From Enterobacter asburiae (lineage in GTDB: Bacteria; Pseudomonadota; Gammaproteobacteria; Enterobacterales; Enterobacteriaceae), in contig JAAQVN010000001.1 in the NCBI GenBank assembly GCA_011754535.1, forward strand, positions 2,232,001 through 2,296,000: a stretch of 64,000 bases of DNA, given 5' to 3'. Below the pieces are notes generated by a model. The model made no database searches, was not told the DNA's origin, and saw only the letters and a list, made by a program, of their open reading frames with translations. The position numbers and the translations under genes are program-made. Positions 1-9,144 of this stretch are shown here, one piece after another. Each line of letters starts with the position of its first letter. Within the stretch, counting starts at the first letter, position 1.

Positions 1-1
1 G

Positions 2-685
2 CTACTTGCCATCCGCAACGAGGACATTGATAACGACGCGGCGCGGGGGCTTTCATCCTCAGGAAGCGTGCCTGTCCCCGGCTTCGCGGTGCTGATTAAA
101 AACCGGGCGCTGTTTGTGACCGGGCTGACGCTGCTGCTGTTCCACCTGGCGAACGCCGCGCTGCTGCCGATGCTGAGCATGAGGGTGGCCGCGGCACCCG
201 CCTCGATCAACCCAGGCCTGTACGCGGCGGGCACCGTCATCATCTCGCAGGCGGTGATGATCCCCGTTGCCATCTGGGTCGCACACCGAATAGAACGCTA
301 CGGCTATTGGCGCCTGATTATGCTGGCGCTGCTGGTTATGCCGGTGCGCGCGGCGCTGGCGGCATCCACGGACGCGCCGCTGATGATGATCCCGGTACAA
401 ATTCTCGACGGGCTGGCCGCAGGGATCCTGGGGGTGGTGGTGCCGTCGTTTATCGTGGTGCTGTTGCGCGGGAGCGGGCACGTCAATGCCGGACAGAGCG
501 TGGTGATGCTGATGCAGGGCGTTGGCGCATCCATGAGCCCGGCGTTAACCGGCACGATTGCCGGTCACTACTCCTTTGCGGCGGCATTCAGCGTCCTGAG
601 CGCGATTGCGCTGGTGGCCGTCCTGCTTTGGTGGCGCTTTGCGCACCGGAGCTGGGAAACTGACAGCATGCCGGGTGGAGCATAG
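2..685 (+). CDS. MFS transporter, C-terminal part (5' end outside window)
   Basis: The reading frame is open from the first bases of the window and ends at TAG 683-685, so only the C-terminal 227 residues are seen. The in-frame GTG at 68 is probably internal, because the frame stays open upstream of it. Several long hydrophobic segments separated by short basic loops (for example AHRIERYGYWRL, about residues 92-103 of the fragment) are typical of the second half of a 12-helix major facilitator. I cannot name the substrate. It is convergent with ldhA, 17 bp away. Confidence 0.75.
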   Translation, partial: LLAIRNEDIDNDAARGLSSSGSVPVPGFAVLIKNRALFVTGLTLLLFHLANAALLPMLSMRVAAAPASINPGLYAAGTVIISQAVMIPVAIWVAHRIERYGYWRLIMLALLVMPVRAALAASTDAPLMMIPVQILDGLAAGILGVVVPSFIVVLLRGSGHVNAGQSVVMLMQGVGASMSPALTGTIAGHYSFAAAFSVLSAIALVAVLLWWRFAHRSWETDSMPGGA

Positions 686-695
686 CGCCACCCGG
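671..695. repeat. REP-like hairpin at the MFS/ldhA junction
   Basis: CCGGGTGG (671-678) and CCACCCGG (688-695) are perfect inverted arms around a 9-base loop. The left arm lies in the last codons of the transporter gene. The sequence resembles enterobacterial REP units, and another copy of this type lies near 49562. There is no T-run on either strand, so a role as transcript-end stabiliser is more likely than classic termination. Confidence 0.45.
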
Positions 696-702
696 GGTCA
701 CG

Positions 703-1692
703 TTAAACCAGTTCATTAGGGCAGGTTTCGCCCTTTTCCAGCTGCTGCAGGTTGCCCAGCGTGGTTTCTGAAATGCTGATCAGCGCTTCGGCAGTCAGAA
801 ATGCCTGGTGGCCGGTAAACAGCACGTTATGACAGGCAGACAGGCGGCGGAACACGTCATCCTGGATCACATCGTTGGACTTATCTTCAAAGAACAGATC
901 GCGCTCGTTCTCATAGACGTCCATCCCCAGCGCGCCAATTTTCTGGGTTTTCAGCGCTTCGATAGCGGCCTGAGAGTCAACCAGACCGCCGCGGCTGGTG
1001 TTGATGATCATCACGCCGTCTTTCATCTGGTCAAACGCCGCCTGGTTAAGCAGGTGGTAGTTTTCCGGCGTCAGCGGGCAGTGCAGGGAGATCACGTCTG
1101 ACTGCGAGAACAGGGTCGCCAGGTCAACGTACTCTACGCCCAGCTCCAGCGCCGCGGCGCTTGGGTACGGATCGAATGCCAGCAGACGCATGCCGAAGCC
1201 TTTCAGAATGCGTAGAGCGGCGACGCCGATTTTTCCGGTGCCGATCACGCCCGCGGTTTTGCCGTACATGGTAAAGCCGGTCAGCCCTTCCAGAGAAAAG
1301 TTGGCGTCACGGGTGCGCTGATAAGCGCGATGAATACGACGGTTGAGCGACATCATCATGCCAATAGCGTGTTCCGCGACGGCTTCCGGGGAGTATGCAG
1401 GAACGCGCACCACTCTCAGACCCAGCTCTTTCGCCGCGTCGAGGTCCACGTTATTAAAGCCCGCGCAGCGCAGGGCGATGTACTTCACCCCCTGTTTTTT
1501 CAACTCTTCCAGCACCGGACGACTGCCGTCGTCGTTAACAAAAATGCAGACGCCTTCACAGCCGTGCGCCGTTTTGGCGGTTTTTTCGGACAGTAGAAAG
1601 TCGAAAAATTCAAGCTCAAACCCGTAAGCCTCGTTAACATGTTGCAGATACTTTTTGTCGTACTGCTTTGTGCTATATACCGCGAGTTTCAT
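703..1692 (-). CDS. ldhA: D-lactate dehydrogenase (fermentative, NAD-dependent)
   Basis: This 329-residue protein matches E. coli LdhA in length and sequence. It reduces pyruvate to D-lactate in the cytoplasm during fermentation. The D-2-hydroxyacid dehydrogenase fold is seen as a substrate-binding N-terminal part, a Rossmann motif GVIGTGKIG (about residues 149-157), the NTSRGGLVD segment carrying the catalytic Arg, and the catalytic His in GHQAF near residue 296. The ATG at 1690-1692 is preceded by AGAAAG at a normal spacing. In E. coli ldhA also lies next to ydbH; here two extra genes separate them. Confidence 0.97.
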   Translation of the reverse strand: MKLAVYSTKQYDKKYLQHVNEAYGFELEFFDFLLSEKTAKTAHGCEGVCIFVNDDGSRPVLEELKKQGVKYIALRCAGFNNVDLDAAKELGLRVVRVPAYSPEAVAEHAIGMMMSLNRRIHRAYQRTRDANFSLEGLTGFTMYGKTAGVIGTGKIGVAALRILKGFGMRLLAFDPYPSAAALELGVEYVDLATLFSQSDVISLHCPLTPENYHLLNQAAFDQMKDGVMIINTSRGGLVDSQAAIEALKTQKIGALGMDVYENERDLFFEDKSNDVIQDDVFRRLSACHNVLFTGHQAFLTAEALISISETTLGNLQQLEKGETCPNELV

Positions 1693-2053
1693 AAGACTTT
1701 CTCCAGTGATTTTGCATTCACGTTAGCATGATTAAAATTATCTTACAATTTATAAAATATTATTGAATTCAATGAGTTCTATCAATTATTCTAGAGCATC
1801 TAAGCATTCTAACTCCATGATATTCAGTTCCATCAAATTCATAAGCAGGAATTTTATCCGAGGCACGCCTGCAAGTCCTGGCGTAGGGTTGAAAAGAACG
1901 AAGTGACCGTCACGGCACGCATGTATGTTTATATAAGAGATTTAACAACATCTAGCACGCAATACGTTCAGATTTGATATGCCCGGCGCCCTTGAATGTC
2001 TTGATATTGAAGGTAGTATTATGAGGAATGTTTAAAAATGACAGGGAGACCGA
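1693..2053. other. AT-rich intergenic region between divergent ldhA and DUF4225 gene
   Basis: This 361-bp stretch holds the ldhA upstream region (AT-rich from 1735 to 1860, rich in AATTC/GAATT-like words) and the leader of the DUF4225 gene. No ORF with a credible ribosome binding site was found. I could not assign -10/-35 boxes with confidence. Confidence 0.5.
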
Positions 2054-2809
2054 ATGTACAACCATAATCGGGATAAAAGTCATTTCGAAGTGAAAGCGGT
2101 AGAGATAGAAAATCTTGCACAACGAATTGGCACAAAGCATTTGCTTTATGGTACTTCTGGCATATTTTTCGAGACTCAACAACTTGTTGATCGTCTAAGG
2201 AAGGAGATCGAATCGCATTGCCTGACCTGGTCAGGTGGGATTGAAATACTTGATGAACACATAGATCATCTGAAGGAACAGGATGATTTGCTTACCTTTA
2301 ACAGAGCCAAAATGTTCATTGTCGTTGAAAAAAATCGCACAACCACGACGACATTAGCTCTTAAACAGATTGGTTTCGTTGCTGGCGGTGCACAAGTTTA
2401 TGGTGGTGCTAGTTTATGCGTCGGTTCTCTTGGTTTGGCATGTGCAGCATATGGAGCACCTATGATTACGCATGGGTTAAATAATATGTATGAGAATGGG
2501 TACTATCTTCTCTATCGCGAAGATCGGTCAGGAACGCTAAGAGATGCATACCGATATGCAGCAGCGAAACTTGGCTATGGAAATAATGAAGCTGATATTG
2601 TCTATGGTGTGGTAGATATCTCATTATCAGCCTATGGTGCGGGCAGGCGAGTCCTCGCTCCAAGGGAAAAATCATGGAGTTTATTTCGCAACATAGAATC
2701 TGATTATATCAGAGGATGGCAAGAGGCCTCTAAAACCGCGATGGCTTTGGATTTGACCAGTGGAAGCGTCACCGGTTGGCAGATGTACCAGATAGCAAAA
2801 GAGAATTGA
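2054..2809 (+). CDS. DUF4225 domain-containing protein
   Basis: This 251-residue protein belongs, as I recall the family, to DUF4225, whose biochemical function is unknown. It has a polar N-terminal half (1-110), then a Gly/Ala-rich hydrophobic stretch at about 112-150 (VAGGAQVYGGAS, then SLGLACAAYGAP) long enough to enter a membrane, then a polar tail. ATG 2054 has AGGGAG upstream. The stop lies 2 bp before the start of a small membrane protein gene, so the two are surely cotranscribed. Codon use is more AT-rich than ldhA or ydbH on either side. The hydrophobic core plus a membrane partner suggest an effector/immunity-like pair, but that is inference. Confidence 0.75.
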   Translation: MYNHNRDKSHFEVKAVEIENLAQRIGTKHLLYGTSGIFFETQQLVDRLRKEIESHCLTWSGGIEILDEHIDHLKEQDDLLTFNRAKMFIVVEKNRTTTTTLALKQIGFVAGGAQVYGGASLCVGSLGLACAAYGAPMITHGLNNMYENGYYLLYREDRSGTLRDAYRYAAAKLGYGNNEADIVYGVVDISLSAYGAGRRVLAPREKSWSLFRNIESDYIRGWQEASKTAMALDLTSGSVTGWQMYQIAKEN

Positions 2810-2811
2810 TT

Positions 2812-3135
2812 ATGTCGGAACAGTTTGAGTTGTCATTAACCCCACCCATACTTCCTGCTTTGTGCTATTTCATTGTATCCATTGCCATTTTCTTTTTTCT
2901 GTACATGGGAAAACTCACGGTAAACAGGCTTCGAAAATATCCCCTTTTTATTGCTTATACCCTGTTTGTGATAGCGTTCGCAGCAATACAGATTAACGTT
3001 TTTGCCAACGGCTATGAATTTGTTAGCGGCTTTTTACACATTGACTTTGATCCTTGGCGGTACGATTCAGTGTATTGGGGGTCATTGGTTTTCTCCATGC
3101 TTTACCTGCTGGCGATGCCGCGGAACAGATTCTAA
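2812..3135 (+). CDS. Small inner-membrane protein, partner of DUF4225 gene
   Basis: A 107-residue hypothetical protein. I start it at ATG 2812 (preceded by AAGAGAA) rather than at an in-frame TTG at 2776 that overlaps the upstream gene. Three hydrophobic segments are visible: about residues 11-31 (ILPALCYFIVSIAIFFFLYM), 43-64 (LFIAYTLFVIAFAAI) and 88-103 (WGSLVFSMLYLLAMP), with a short loop of about 25 residues between the last two. It has no recognised domain. It is translated immediately after the DUF4225 protein, so it may shield the cell from that protein or anchor it; the sequence does not decide. Confidence 0.7.
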   Translation: MSEQFELSLTPPILPALCYFIVSIAIFFFLYMGKLTVNRLRKYPLFIAYTLFVIAFAAIQINVFANGYEFVSGFLHIDFDPWRYDSVYWGSLVFSMLYLLAMPRNRF

Positions 3136-3155
3136 TTTGTAATCAACGCTACACC

Positions 3156-3200
3156 AGGCATAACCCATTGAATAATAAATCTGTTCAATGGGTTATGCCT
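3156..3200. terminator. 17-bp perfect hairpin after the DUF4225 pair
   Basis: AGGCATAACCCATTGAA (3156-3172) pairs perfectly with 3184-3200 around an 11-base loop. It sits 20 bp after the stop of the small membrane protein gene. There is no U-run after the right arm, so it is either a terminator without a T-tract, an mRNA-stabilising hairpin, or a scar of the insertion of the gene pair. Confidence 0.5.
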
Positions 3201-3334
3201 TGCAAAAATTTACCACTTAACCCTACAACATCTATCCTTAAATCTGGCTTTGGCTTCAACTGACCCGCTAAACATGCGACAATAATCGGTATTGTCGGCT
3301 TAATTCTTTCGAAAAATCAGGATATTAACTGCCC

Positions 3335-5974
3335 ATGAAGGGTAAATACAAAGCCGCCATTGCGGTTTTACTGCTGTTAATTTTGGTGCCGCTGACGCTG
3401 CTGATGACGCTCGCCCAGTGGGTGCCGACGCTCGCCGGGATCTGGCTTCCCGTCGGAACGCGCATCGCTTTTGAAGAGAGTCCAAAACTTACCCGCCATG
3501 CGCTGGTGATCCCCGATCTTCGCTATCTGGTTGAAGACTGCGAAATTGCCCGTATCAATAACGTGACGCTGTCACATCCGAGCCGCTGGAAACTGGATGT
3601 CGGCTCGCTGGACCTTAACGCCGTCTGTCTGAGCAAGATTCCTCAGTCAGCCCCGTCCACGGTAGCACCAAAAACGCTGGCCCAGTGGCAGGCGGTGTTA
3701 CCGAATACCTGGCTCACCATTCACCGTCTGACGCTCTCGCCCTGGCAACAGTGGCAGGGCGAGCTGCATGCGTCGCTGACTCCGTCCATTCAGGAGATCG
3801 CCTATAAAGGCGAGCAGGTCAGCATTAAAGGCACGCTTCGCGGCCAGACGCTATCGGTCAGCCAGTTTAATGTTCAGCTCCCGGACCAGCCGCAGCCGAT
3901 TAAGCTGGTGGGCGAGTTTACCTTGCCGCTGGTACCGGATGGCGTGCCGGTGAAAGGCCACGCGGTGGCGACCTTTAACGTGCCTCAGCTAACGTCTCTG
4001 GTCGATGCCGATCTGGACTGGGAAGACAATCAGGGGCAGCTGGTGGTCATGGCGCGAGACAACCCCGAGCCGCTGCTCGATCTGCCGTGGCAGATCACCG
4101 CGGAACAGCTGAACATCAGCGACGGGCGCTGGAACTGGGATCTCTCCGGTATGCCAGCGAGCGGCCGGGTTTCCCTTCGCGCCGACAACTGGCAGCAGGG
4201 GCTGGAGAAAACCACCCTGACCGGACGTCTGAATGTGCTTACCCACGGCGATGCGGGGAAAGGCAACGCGGTACTGAATATTGGGCCCGGCAGGCTCAGC
4301 ATGGAAAACAGCGACATGCCACTGCATCTCAGCGGCGAGGCGAAGCAAAACGATCTCATTCTTTACGCCAGATTGCCGGCAAAACTGACCGGCAGCCTGT
4401 ATGAACCGCAGCTGGCCTTTGCGCCGGGCGCGCTGCTTCGCTCGCGCGGGCGCATCATTGACTCGCTAGATATCGATGAAATCCGCTGGCCGCTGGCGGG
4501 CGTGAAGCTCACGCAGAAGGGTGTCGACGGTCGTCTGCAGGCTATTCTGCGCGCCCATGAAAACGAGATGGGTGATTTTGAACTCCACCTGGACGGCCAG
4601 GCCAACGATTTTCTCCCTGACAACGGCCTGTGGCAGTGGCGCTACTGGGGCAAAGGGCATTTTACGCCAATGAATGCCCGCTGGGATGTCGCCGGGAAAG
4701 GCGAGTGGCGCGACAACCTCATTGAGCTGACGGCGCTTTCCACCGGTTTTGACAAGCTCCAGTACGGCACGATGGACGTCAGCAAGCCGCGCCTGGCGCT
4801 GGAGCAACCGGTGCGCTGGGTCCGCGATCCCGAAAAGCCTACCTTCAGCGGCGCGCTGTCGCTCAATGCCGGGCAAACCCGTTTCTCCGGCGGCAGCGTT
4901 TTGCCGCCGTCGGTCCTGACCTTCAGCGTCGACGGCACCGACCCGACCATTTTTCAGTTTAAGGGTAACCTGCATGCGGACGCCATCGGCCCGGTGCAGG
5001 TGAACGGTCGTTGGGATGGGGAGCGCCTTCGCGGACAGGCCTGGTGGCCGAAACAGTCGCTCACCGTCTTCCAGCCGCTGGTCCCGCCGGACTGGAAAAT
5101 GACGCTGCGTGACGGGGAACTTTATGCGCAGGTTGCCTTCTCTGCGGCCCCCGATCAGGGCTTTGAGGCGGGCGGGCACGGCGTGCTGAAATCCGGTAGC
5201 GCCTGGATGCCGGATAACCAGATCAACGGCGTCGATTTTGTGCTGCCGTTCCGCTTCAGCGAGGGGACCTGGTCCCTGGGTACCCGCGGCCCGGTCACGT
5301 TACGCGTTGGCGAAGTGGAAAACCTGGTGACCGCGCGCAACATTACCGCAGACTTGCAGGGGGATTATCCCTGGACGGAGGACAACCCGCTGCTGCTCAC
5401 CAACGTCAAGGTGGAAATGCTCGGCGGGAAAATCACCATGCAGCAGCTGCGGATGCCGCAGCACGATCCGGCCCTGCTGCGCGTGGACAATATCTCCTCA
5501 AGCGAGCTCATTAGCGCTGTCAACCCGAAGCAGTTTACCCTGTCGGGTCCAGTGAGCGGGGCGCTGCCGTTCTGGCTGGACAATGAAAAATGGATCATTA
5601 AAGATGGCTGGCTGACCAACCCTGGGCCAATGACGCTGCGCATCGACAAAGATACGGCAGACGCCATCGTGAAAGATAATATGGTCGCGGGCGCGGCGAT
5701 TAACTGGCTCCGCTATATGGAGATCTCGCGGTCGTGGACGAGAATCAATTTAGATAACCTGGGTGAATTAACCATGCAGGCGACCATCAAAGGGACCAGC
5801 CGGGTGGACGGCAAAAGCAGCTCCGTCAATCTGAACTATACCCATGACGAGAATGTCTTTACCCTCTGGCGCAGCCTGCGTTTTGGAGACAACCTGCAAA
5901 CCTGGTTTGAGCAACATGCGGTGATACCTGCTCCCCGCAGTTCGACCGGCAAGGAAAGTGAGGAACAACAATGA
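3335..5974 (+). CDS. ydbH: AsmA-like intermembrane phospholipid-transport protein YdbH
   Basis: This 879-residue protein has an N-terminal signal-anchor (about residues 7-28, AIAVLLLLILVPLTLLMTL) followed by a long beta-rich periplasmic region, as in the AsmA-like/DUF3971 bridge proteins (TamB, YhdP, YdbH). In E. coli YdbH works with the lipoprotein YnbE as a bridge carrying phospholipid between inner and outer membranes. Here the YnbE gene overlaps its stop codon by 4 bp (ATGA) and ydbL follows, giving the same three-gene operon. AGGA lies about 10 bp before ATG 3335. Length agrees with the E. coli protein. Confidence 0.96.
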   Translation: MKGKYKAAIAVLLLLILVPLTLLMTLAQWVPTLAGIWLPVGTRIAFEESPKLTRHALVIPDLRYLVEDCEIARINNVTLSHPSRWKLDVGSLDLNAVCLSKIPQSAPSTVAPKTLAQWQAVLPNTWLTIHRLTLSPWQQWQGELHASLTPSIQEIAYKGEQVSIKGTLRGQTLSVSQFNVQLPDQPQPIKLVGEFTLPLVPDGVPVKGHAVATFNVPQLTSLVDADLDWEDNQGQLVVMARDNPEPLLDLPWQITAEQLNISDGRWNWDLSGMPASGRVSLRADNWQQGLEKTTLTGRLNVLTHGDAGKGNAVLNIGPGRLSMENSDMPLHLSGEAKQNDLILYARLPAKLTGSLYEPQLAFAPGALLRSRGRIIDSLDIDEIRWPLAGVKLTQKGVDGRLQAILRAHENEMGDFELHLDGQANDFLPDNGLWQWRYWGKGHFTPMNARWDVAGKGEWRDNLIELTALSTGFDKLQYGTMDVSKPRLALEQPVRWVRDPEKPTFSGALSLNAGQTRFSGGSVLPPSVLTFSVDGTDPTIFQFKGNLHADAIGPVQVNGRWDGERLRGQAWWPKQSLTVFQPLVPPDWKMTLRDGELYAQVAFSAAPDQGFEAGGHGVLKSGSAWMPDNQINGVDFVLPFRFSEGTWSLGTRGPVTLRVGEVENLVTARNITADLQGDYPWTEDNPLLLTNVKVEMLGGKITMQQLRMPQHDPALLRVDNISSSELISAVNPKQFTLSGPVSGALPFWLDNEKWIIKDGWLTNPGPMTLRIDKDTADAIVKDNMVAGAAINWLRYMEISRSWTRINLDNLGELTMQATIKGTSRVDGKSSSVNLNYTHDENVFTLWRSLRFGDNLQTWFEQHAVIPAPRSSTGKESEEQQ

Positions 5975-6162
5975 AAAAGATGGCTGGTGCGCTCACCGTT
6001 GCCGTTGCCGCGCTACTGACCGGCTGTACGCCGCGCATTGAAGTCGCTGCGCCAAAGGAGCCGATTACCATCAACATGAATGTCAAAATCGAACACGAGA
6101 TCCATATTAAGGTCGATAAAGACGTTGAAACCCTGCTGAAATCGCGCAGCGATCTGTTCTGA
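5971..6162 (+). CDS. ynbE: YnbE family lipoprotein
   Basis: This 63-residue lipoprotein has a signal peptide ending in the lipobox LLTGC (Cys at about residue 19). The short mature part alternates polar and hydrophobic residues (ITINMNVKIEHEIHIKV), fitting a beta strand stack that prolongs the YdbH groove at the outer membrane; that role is known for the E. coli protein. The start overlaps the ydbH stop as ATGA, implying translational coupling. Confidence 0.95.
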   Translation: MKKMAGALTVAVAALLTGCTPRIEVAAPKEPITINMNVKIEHEIHIKVDKDVETLLKSRSDLF

Positions 6163-6169
6163 GGACGCC

Positions 6170-6487
6170 ATGAAACGAGTAGCTCTGCTTTTACTGGCAC
6201 TGGGGATGAACGTGCAGGCGGCTGCGCTGACCTTAAACGATGCCCGCGCGCAGGGGCGCGTGGGGGAAACCCTGAGCGGTTATCTTGCTCCGATCCAGCA
6301 GGATGCCGAAACGCTGGAACTGGTAAATCGCATTAACGCGGCGCGCACGGAGAGCTATCAGAAGCTCGCCGACAGCAACAATTTACCGGTTGATGAAGTG
6401 GCGAAAATGGCGGGGCAAAAGCTGGTAGCCCGCGCGCAGCCGGGCGAGTACGTGAAGGGCATTAACGGTAAGTGGCTGAAAAAATAG
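6170..6487 (+). CDS. ydbL: YdbL family periplasmic protein (DUF1318)
   Basis: This 105-residue protein has a cleavable signal peptide (MKRVALLLLALGMNVQAAA) and a mature DUF1318 domain. It is the third gene of the ydbH-ynbE-ydbL operon, 7 bp after ynbE, with GAGGA before the ATG. In E. coli YdbL is a periplasmic accessory factor of the YdbH-YnbE bridge, proposed to control YnbE assembly. It is convergent with feaR, whose stop codon directly abuts it. Confidence 0.94.
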   Translation: MKRVALLLLALGMNVQAAALTLNDARAQGRVGETLSGYLAPIQQDAETLELVNRINAARTESYQKLADSNNLPVDEVAKMAGQKLVARAQPGEYVKGINGKWLKK

Positions 6488-7396
6488 CTAGCGGTAGCGC
6501 TTGCGGTATTCCCCCGGCGAGACGCCAAAACGCTGCTTAAACGCCGTTGAAAAGTGGCTATGGTCGGTGAATCCCCAGCTGAAGCCAATGCCCGCCAGCT
6601 TTTCGTCATCTCCGGTTGACTGCAACGCCTGCGCGCAGAGATCCAGACGACGGTTTTTAATGTACTGCGCCACCACCAGCCCCTTCTCGGCAAACATGCG
6701 GTACAGGCTGCGCACGGACATTCCGCTCTCGGCGGCAATCCATTCCGGGCGCAGCGATTCAGACTGAATATGGTCGTCAATCAGCGCTACCACGTGCTGG
6801 AACTGGCGCTCCTTGCGCGGCTGAATGATTTCGCGCTGCTGGAAAGCGGGGCGCAGCAGGCAGATCATCGCTTCGAGCGCCGCTTCGCTCTCCCGGTCAC
6901 TCAGGTCGGCATTGCTCATGCTCTCCATCAGCAGGCGATGGCTCAGCTGTACAGTGGGCAAGGTGCGGGAAAGGGCGGTTGCGCAGCTTATCTCCTGAAA
7001 GCGACACTGCTGCTCAATAATCTGACGGGGAACCAGCAGCGAAATCTGGCGGGACTTTTCCTGCCAGTTGATCGAGCAGGGGCGAGCGGCGTCAATCAGC
7101 GTAATATCGCCGGTTCTGAGCACCGCGCGACGCTCATCCTGCTCAATTTGCGCGCTACCCTCAAGCTGGAACACGGTATAGAACCAGGCATCGTTACTCT
7201 GTGTAATCTCCTGGCGGGAGCGGAACAGGTTAACGCCGCCTGCGGTAACGGTACTGAGCTTCAGGCTGCGCGCGTAGCTGGTCTCCAGCTCGCCGAAGAA
7301 TTTGCCTTCGGTGGGCTGCGCGTTAAAACGGCCGCAAACCTGGTTAATTTGCGCCAGCCACTGCTGATACTGTTCCTGCTCACTTGCACACGCCAT
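6488..7396 (-). CDS. feaR: AraC-family activator of aromatic amine catabolism
   Basis: FeaR activates feaB and tynA in response to aromatic amines or their aldehydes. The 302-residue protein has an N-terminal cupin-like sensing domain (1-190) and a C-terminal AraC DNA-binding domain with two helix-turn-helix units (GMSVRSLYRMFAEKG near 230; FTDHSHFSTAFKQRFG near 275). I start it at ATG 7396 because this gives the E. coli length and has GAGAG upstream; an in-frame ATG at 7438 has no ribosome site. The gene is divergent from feaB, and the shared region holds FeaR-type sites. Confidence 0.95.
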   Translation of the reverse strand: MACASEQEQYQQWLAQINQVCGRFNAQPTEGKFFGELETSYARSLKLSTVTAGGVNLFRSRQEITQSNDAWFYTVFQLEGSAQIEQDERRAVLRTGDITLIDAARPCSINWQEKSRQISLLVPRQIIEQQCRFQEISCATALSRTLPTVQLSHRLLMESMSNADLSDRESEAALEAMICLLRPAFQQREIIQPRKERQFQHVVALIDDHIQSESLRPEWIAAESGMSVRSLYRMFAEKGLVVAQYIKNRRLDLCAQALQSTGDDEKLAGIGFSWGFTDHSHFSTAFKQRFGVSPGEYRKRYR

Positions 7397-7535
7397 CGTT
7401 TCTCTCGCCGCACCGTCAACGTTTTCGCATTGTTGCATTTGTGTTGCATTTTGTCAGAGCTATGAGGCTGACTATAGGAAAGAACACTCACCGGTAACAG
7501 CGATATAAGCGACGATTATCGCGAATTGCGGCACC

Positions 7536-7577
7536 TGTCACAGGTGGCAAAGCGAATGTCACAGAGACAAAAGCGAG
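7536..7577. promoter_or_regulatory. Tandem FeaR operator of the feaB promoter
   Basis: Two direct repeats of 21 bp lie head to tail: TGTCACAGGTGGCAAAGCGAA (7536-7556) and TGTCACAGAGACAAAAGCGAG (7557-7577), 17 of 21 positions equal. Each contains TGTCA-N8-AAA, matching the FeaR motif TGNCA-N8-AAA that I recall from E. coli work. The second repeat ends 16 bp before TAGACT (7594-7599), a plausible -10 box, so the pair would cover the -35 region as expected for an activator. Confidence 0.7.
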
Positions 7578-7637
7578 AATGCAAAACCGCACGTAGACTG
7601 GATGAACACCCTGAGAATAACAACGAAGGAGTATCCT

Positions 7638-9137
7638 ATGTCTGAATCACTGGTGGCCATTCTGCCTGCCGTGCAGAAGTTTTTAGACCGACACCACGGC
7701 CTGTGGATTGAAGGGCGTCAGGCCGCGTCGGACAGCGAAAAGCGGCTGAACGTCTACAACCCGGCCACGGGCGAGGTGATTGCCTCGACCGCCGATGCCA
7801 GCGTCGATGACGTTGACCGGGCCGTTATGTCCGGCTGGCGCGCGTTTGTCGCCCGCTCCTGGGCCGGAAAATTACCGGCAGAGCGCGAGCGGATCCTGCT
7901 TCATTTCGCCGATCTCGTCGAACAGCACGGCGAGGAGCTGGCCCAGCTTGAAACGCTGGAGCAGGGCAAATCGATTAACATCTCCCGGGCCTTTGAAGTC
8001 GGCTGCACCCTCAACTGGATGCGCTATACCGCCGGGCTGACCACCAAAATTGCGGGCAAAACCCTCGATCTCTCCATCCCGCTGCCGCAGGGGGCGCGCT
8101 ATCAGGCGTGGACGCGTAAGGAGCCGGTTGGCGTGGTGGCCGGGATTGTGCCCTGGAACTTCCCGCTGATGATCGGAATGTGGAAAGTGATGCCTGCGCT
8201 GGCCGCGGGCTGCTCTATTGTCATCAAGCCGTCGGAAACCACGCCGCTGACCCTGCTGCGCGTGGCCGAGCTGGCAAGCGAAGCGGGTATCCCGGACGGG
8301 GTCTTCAACGTGGTAACCGGGAGCGGCGCGGTGTGCGGCGCAGCGCTGACCTCGCATCCGCATATTGCAAAGGTGAGCTTTACCGGCTCAACGGCGACGG
8401 GTAAGCAAATCGCCCGCGCGGCGGCGGACACGCTAACCGGAGTAACCCTGGAACTGGGTGGGAAAAACCCGGCCATCGTGCTGAAGGATGCGGATCCGGC
8501 GTGGGTGATAGAAGGGTTAATGACCGGCAGCTTCCTGAACCAGGGGCAGGTGTGCGCGGCGAGCTCACGCATCTATATTGAAGCGCCGCTGTTCGACACG
8601 CTGGTCAGCGGGTTTGAGCAGGCGGTGAAATCCCTCAGCGTCGGGCCGGGCATGTCGCCGGAGGCCTTTATCAACCCGCTGGTGTCACGCGCTCACTGCG
8701 ATAAGGTGCAGACCTTCCTCGATGAAGCGACGTCGCGCAACGCGGAGCTGATCGTCGGTAACCGCGGCCCGGAGGGCAAAGGCTATTACGTGTCGCCGAC
8801 GCTGGTGGTGAACCCGGATGCCGCGCTGCGGTTAACCCGAGAAGAGGTGTTTGGTCCGGTGGTCAACCTGGTGCGGGTATCCGACGGAGAAGAGGCGCTC
8901 CAGCTGGCAAACGACACCGAATATGGCCTGACCGCCAGCGTCTGGACGCAGAACATCAGCAAGGCGCTGGCGTATACCGACAGGCTGCAGGCAGGCACCG
9001 TCTGGGTGAACAGCCATACGCTGATCGACGCTAACCTGCCGTTCGGCGGGATGAAGCAGTCCGGTACAGGACGTGATTTTGGCCCGGACTGGCTGGACGG
9101 CTGGTGTGAAACCAAGTCGGTGTGCGTGCGCTACTAG
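7638..9137 (+). CDS. feaB: Phenylacetaldehyde dehydrogenase
   Basis: FeaB oxidises phenylacetaldehyde, made by TynA from phenylethylamine, to phenylacetate with NAD, which then enters the paa pathway. It is an aldehyde dehydrogenase of 499 residues, the E. coli length. Visible motifs are the general-base Glu in TLELGGKNP (near 266) and the nucleophilic Cys in NQGQVCAAS (near 300), with the oxyanion Asn in VPWNFP. The ATG at 7638 follows GGAGTATCCT; an upstream in-frame ATG at 7602 lacks homology support. A clear terminator follows at 9145-9171. Confidence 0.97.
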   Translation: MSESLVAILPAVQKFLDRHHGLWIEGRQAASDSEKRLNVYNPATGEVIASTADASVDDVDRAVMSGWRAFVARSWAGKLPAERERILLHFADLVEQHGEELAQLETLEQGKSINISRAFEVGCTLNWMRYTAGLTTKIAGKTLDLSIPLPQGARYQAWTRKEPVGVVAGIVPWNFPLMIGMWKVMPALAAGCSIVIKPSETTPLTLLRVAELASEAGIPDGVFNVVTGSGAVCGAALTSHPHIAKVSFTGSTATGKQIARAAADTLTGVTLELGGKNPAIVLKDADPAWVIEGLMTGSFLNQGQVCAASSRIYIEAPLFDTLVSGFEQAVKSLSVGPGMSPEAFINPLVSRAHCDKVQTFLDEATSRNAELIVGNRGPEGKGYYVSPTLVVNPDAALRLTREEVFGPVVNLVRVSDGEEALQLANDTEYGLTASVWTQNISKALAYTDRLQAGTVWVNSHTLIDANLPFGGMKQSGTGRDFGPDWLDGWCETKSVCVRY

Positions 9138-9144
9138 TAAAAGC

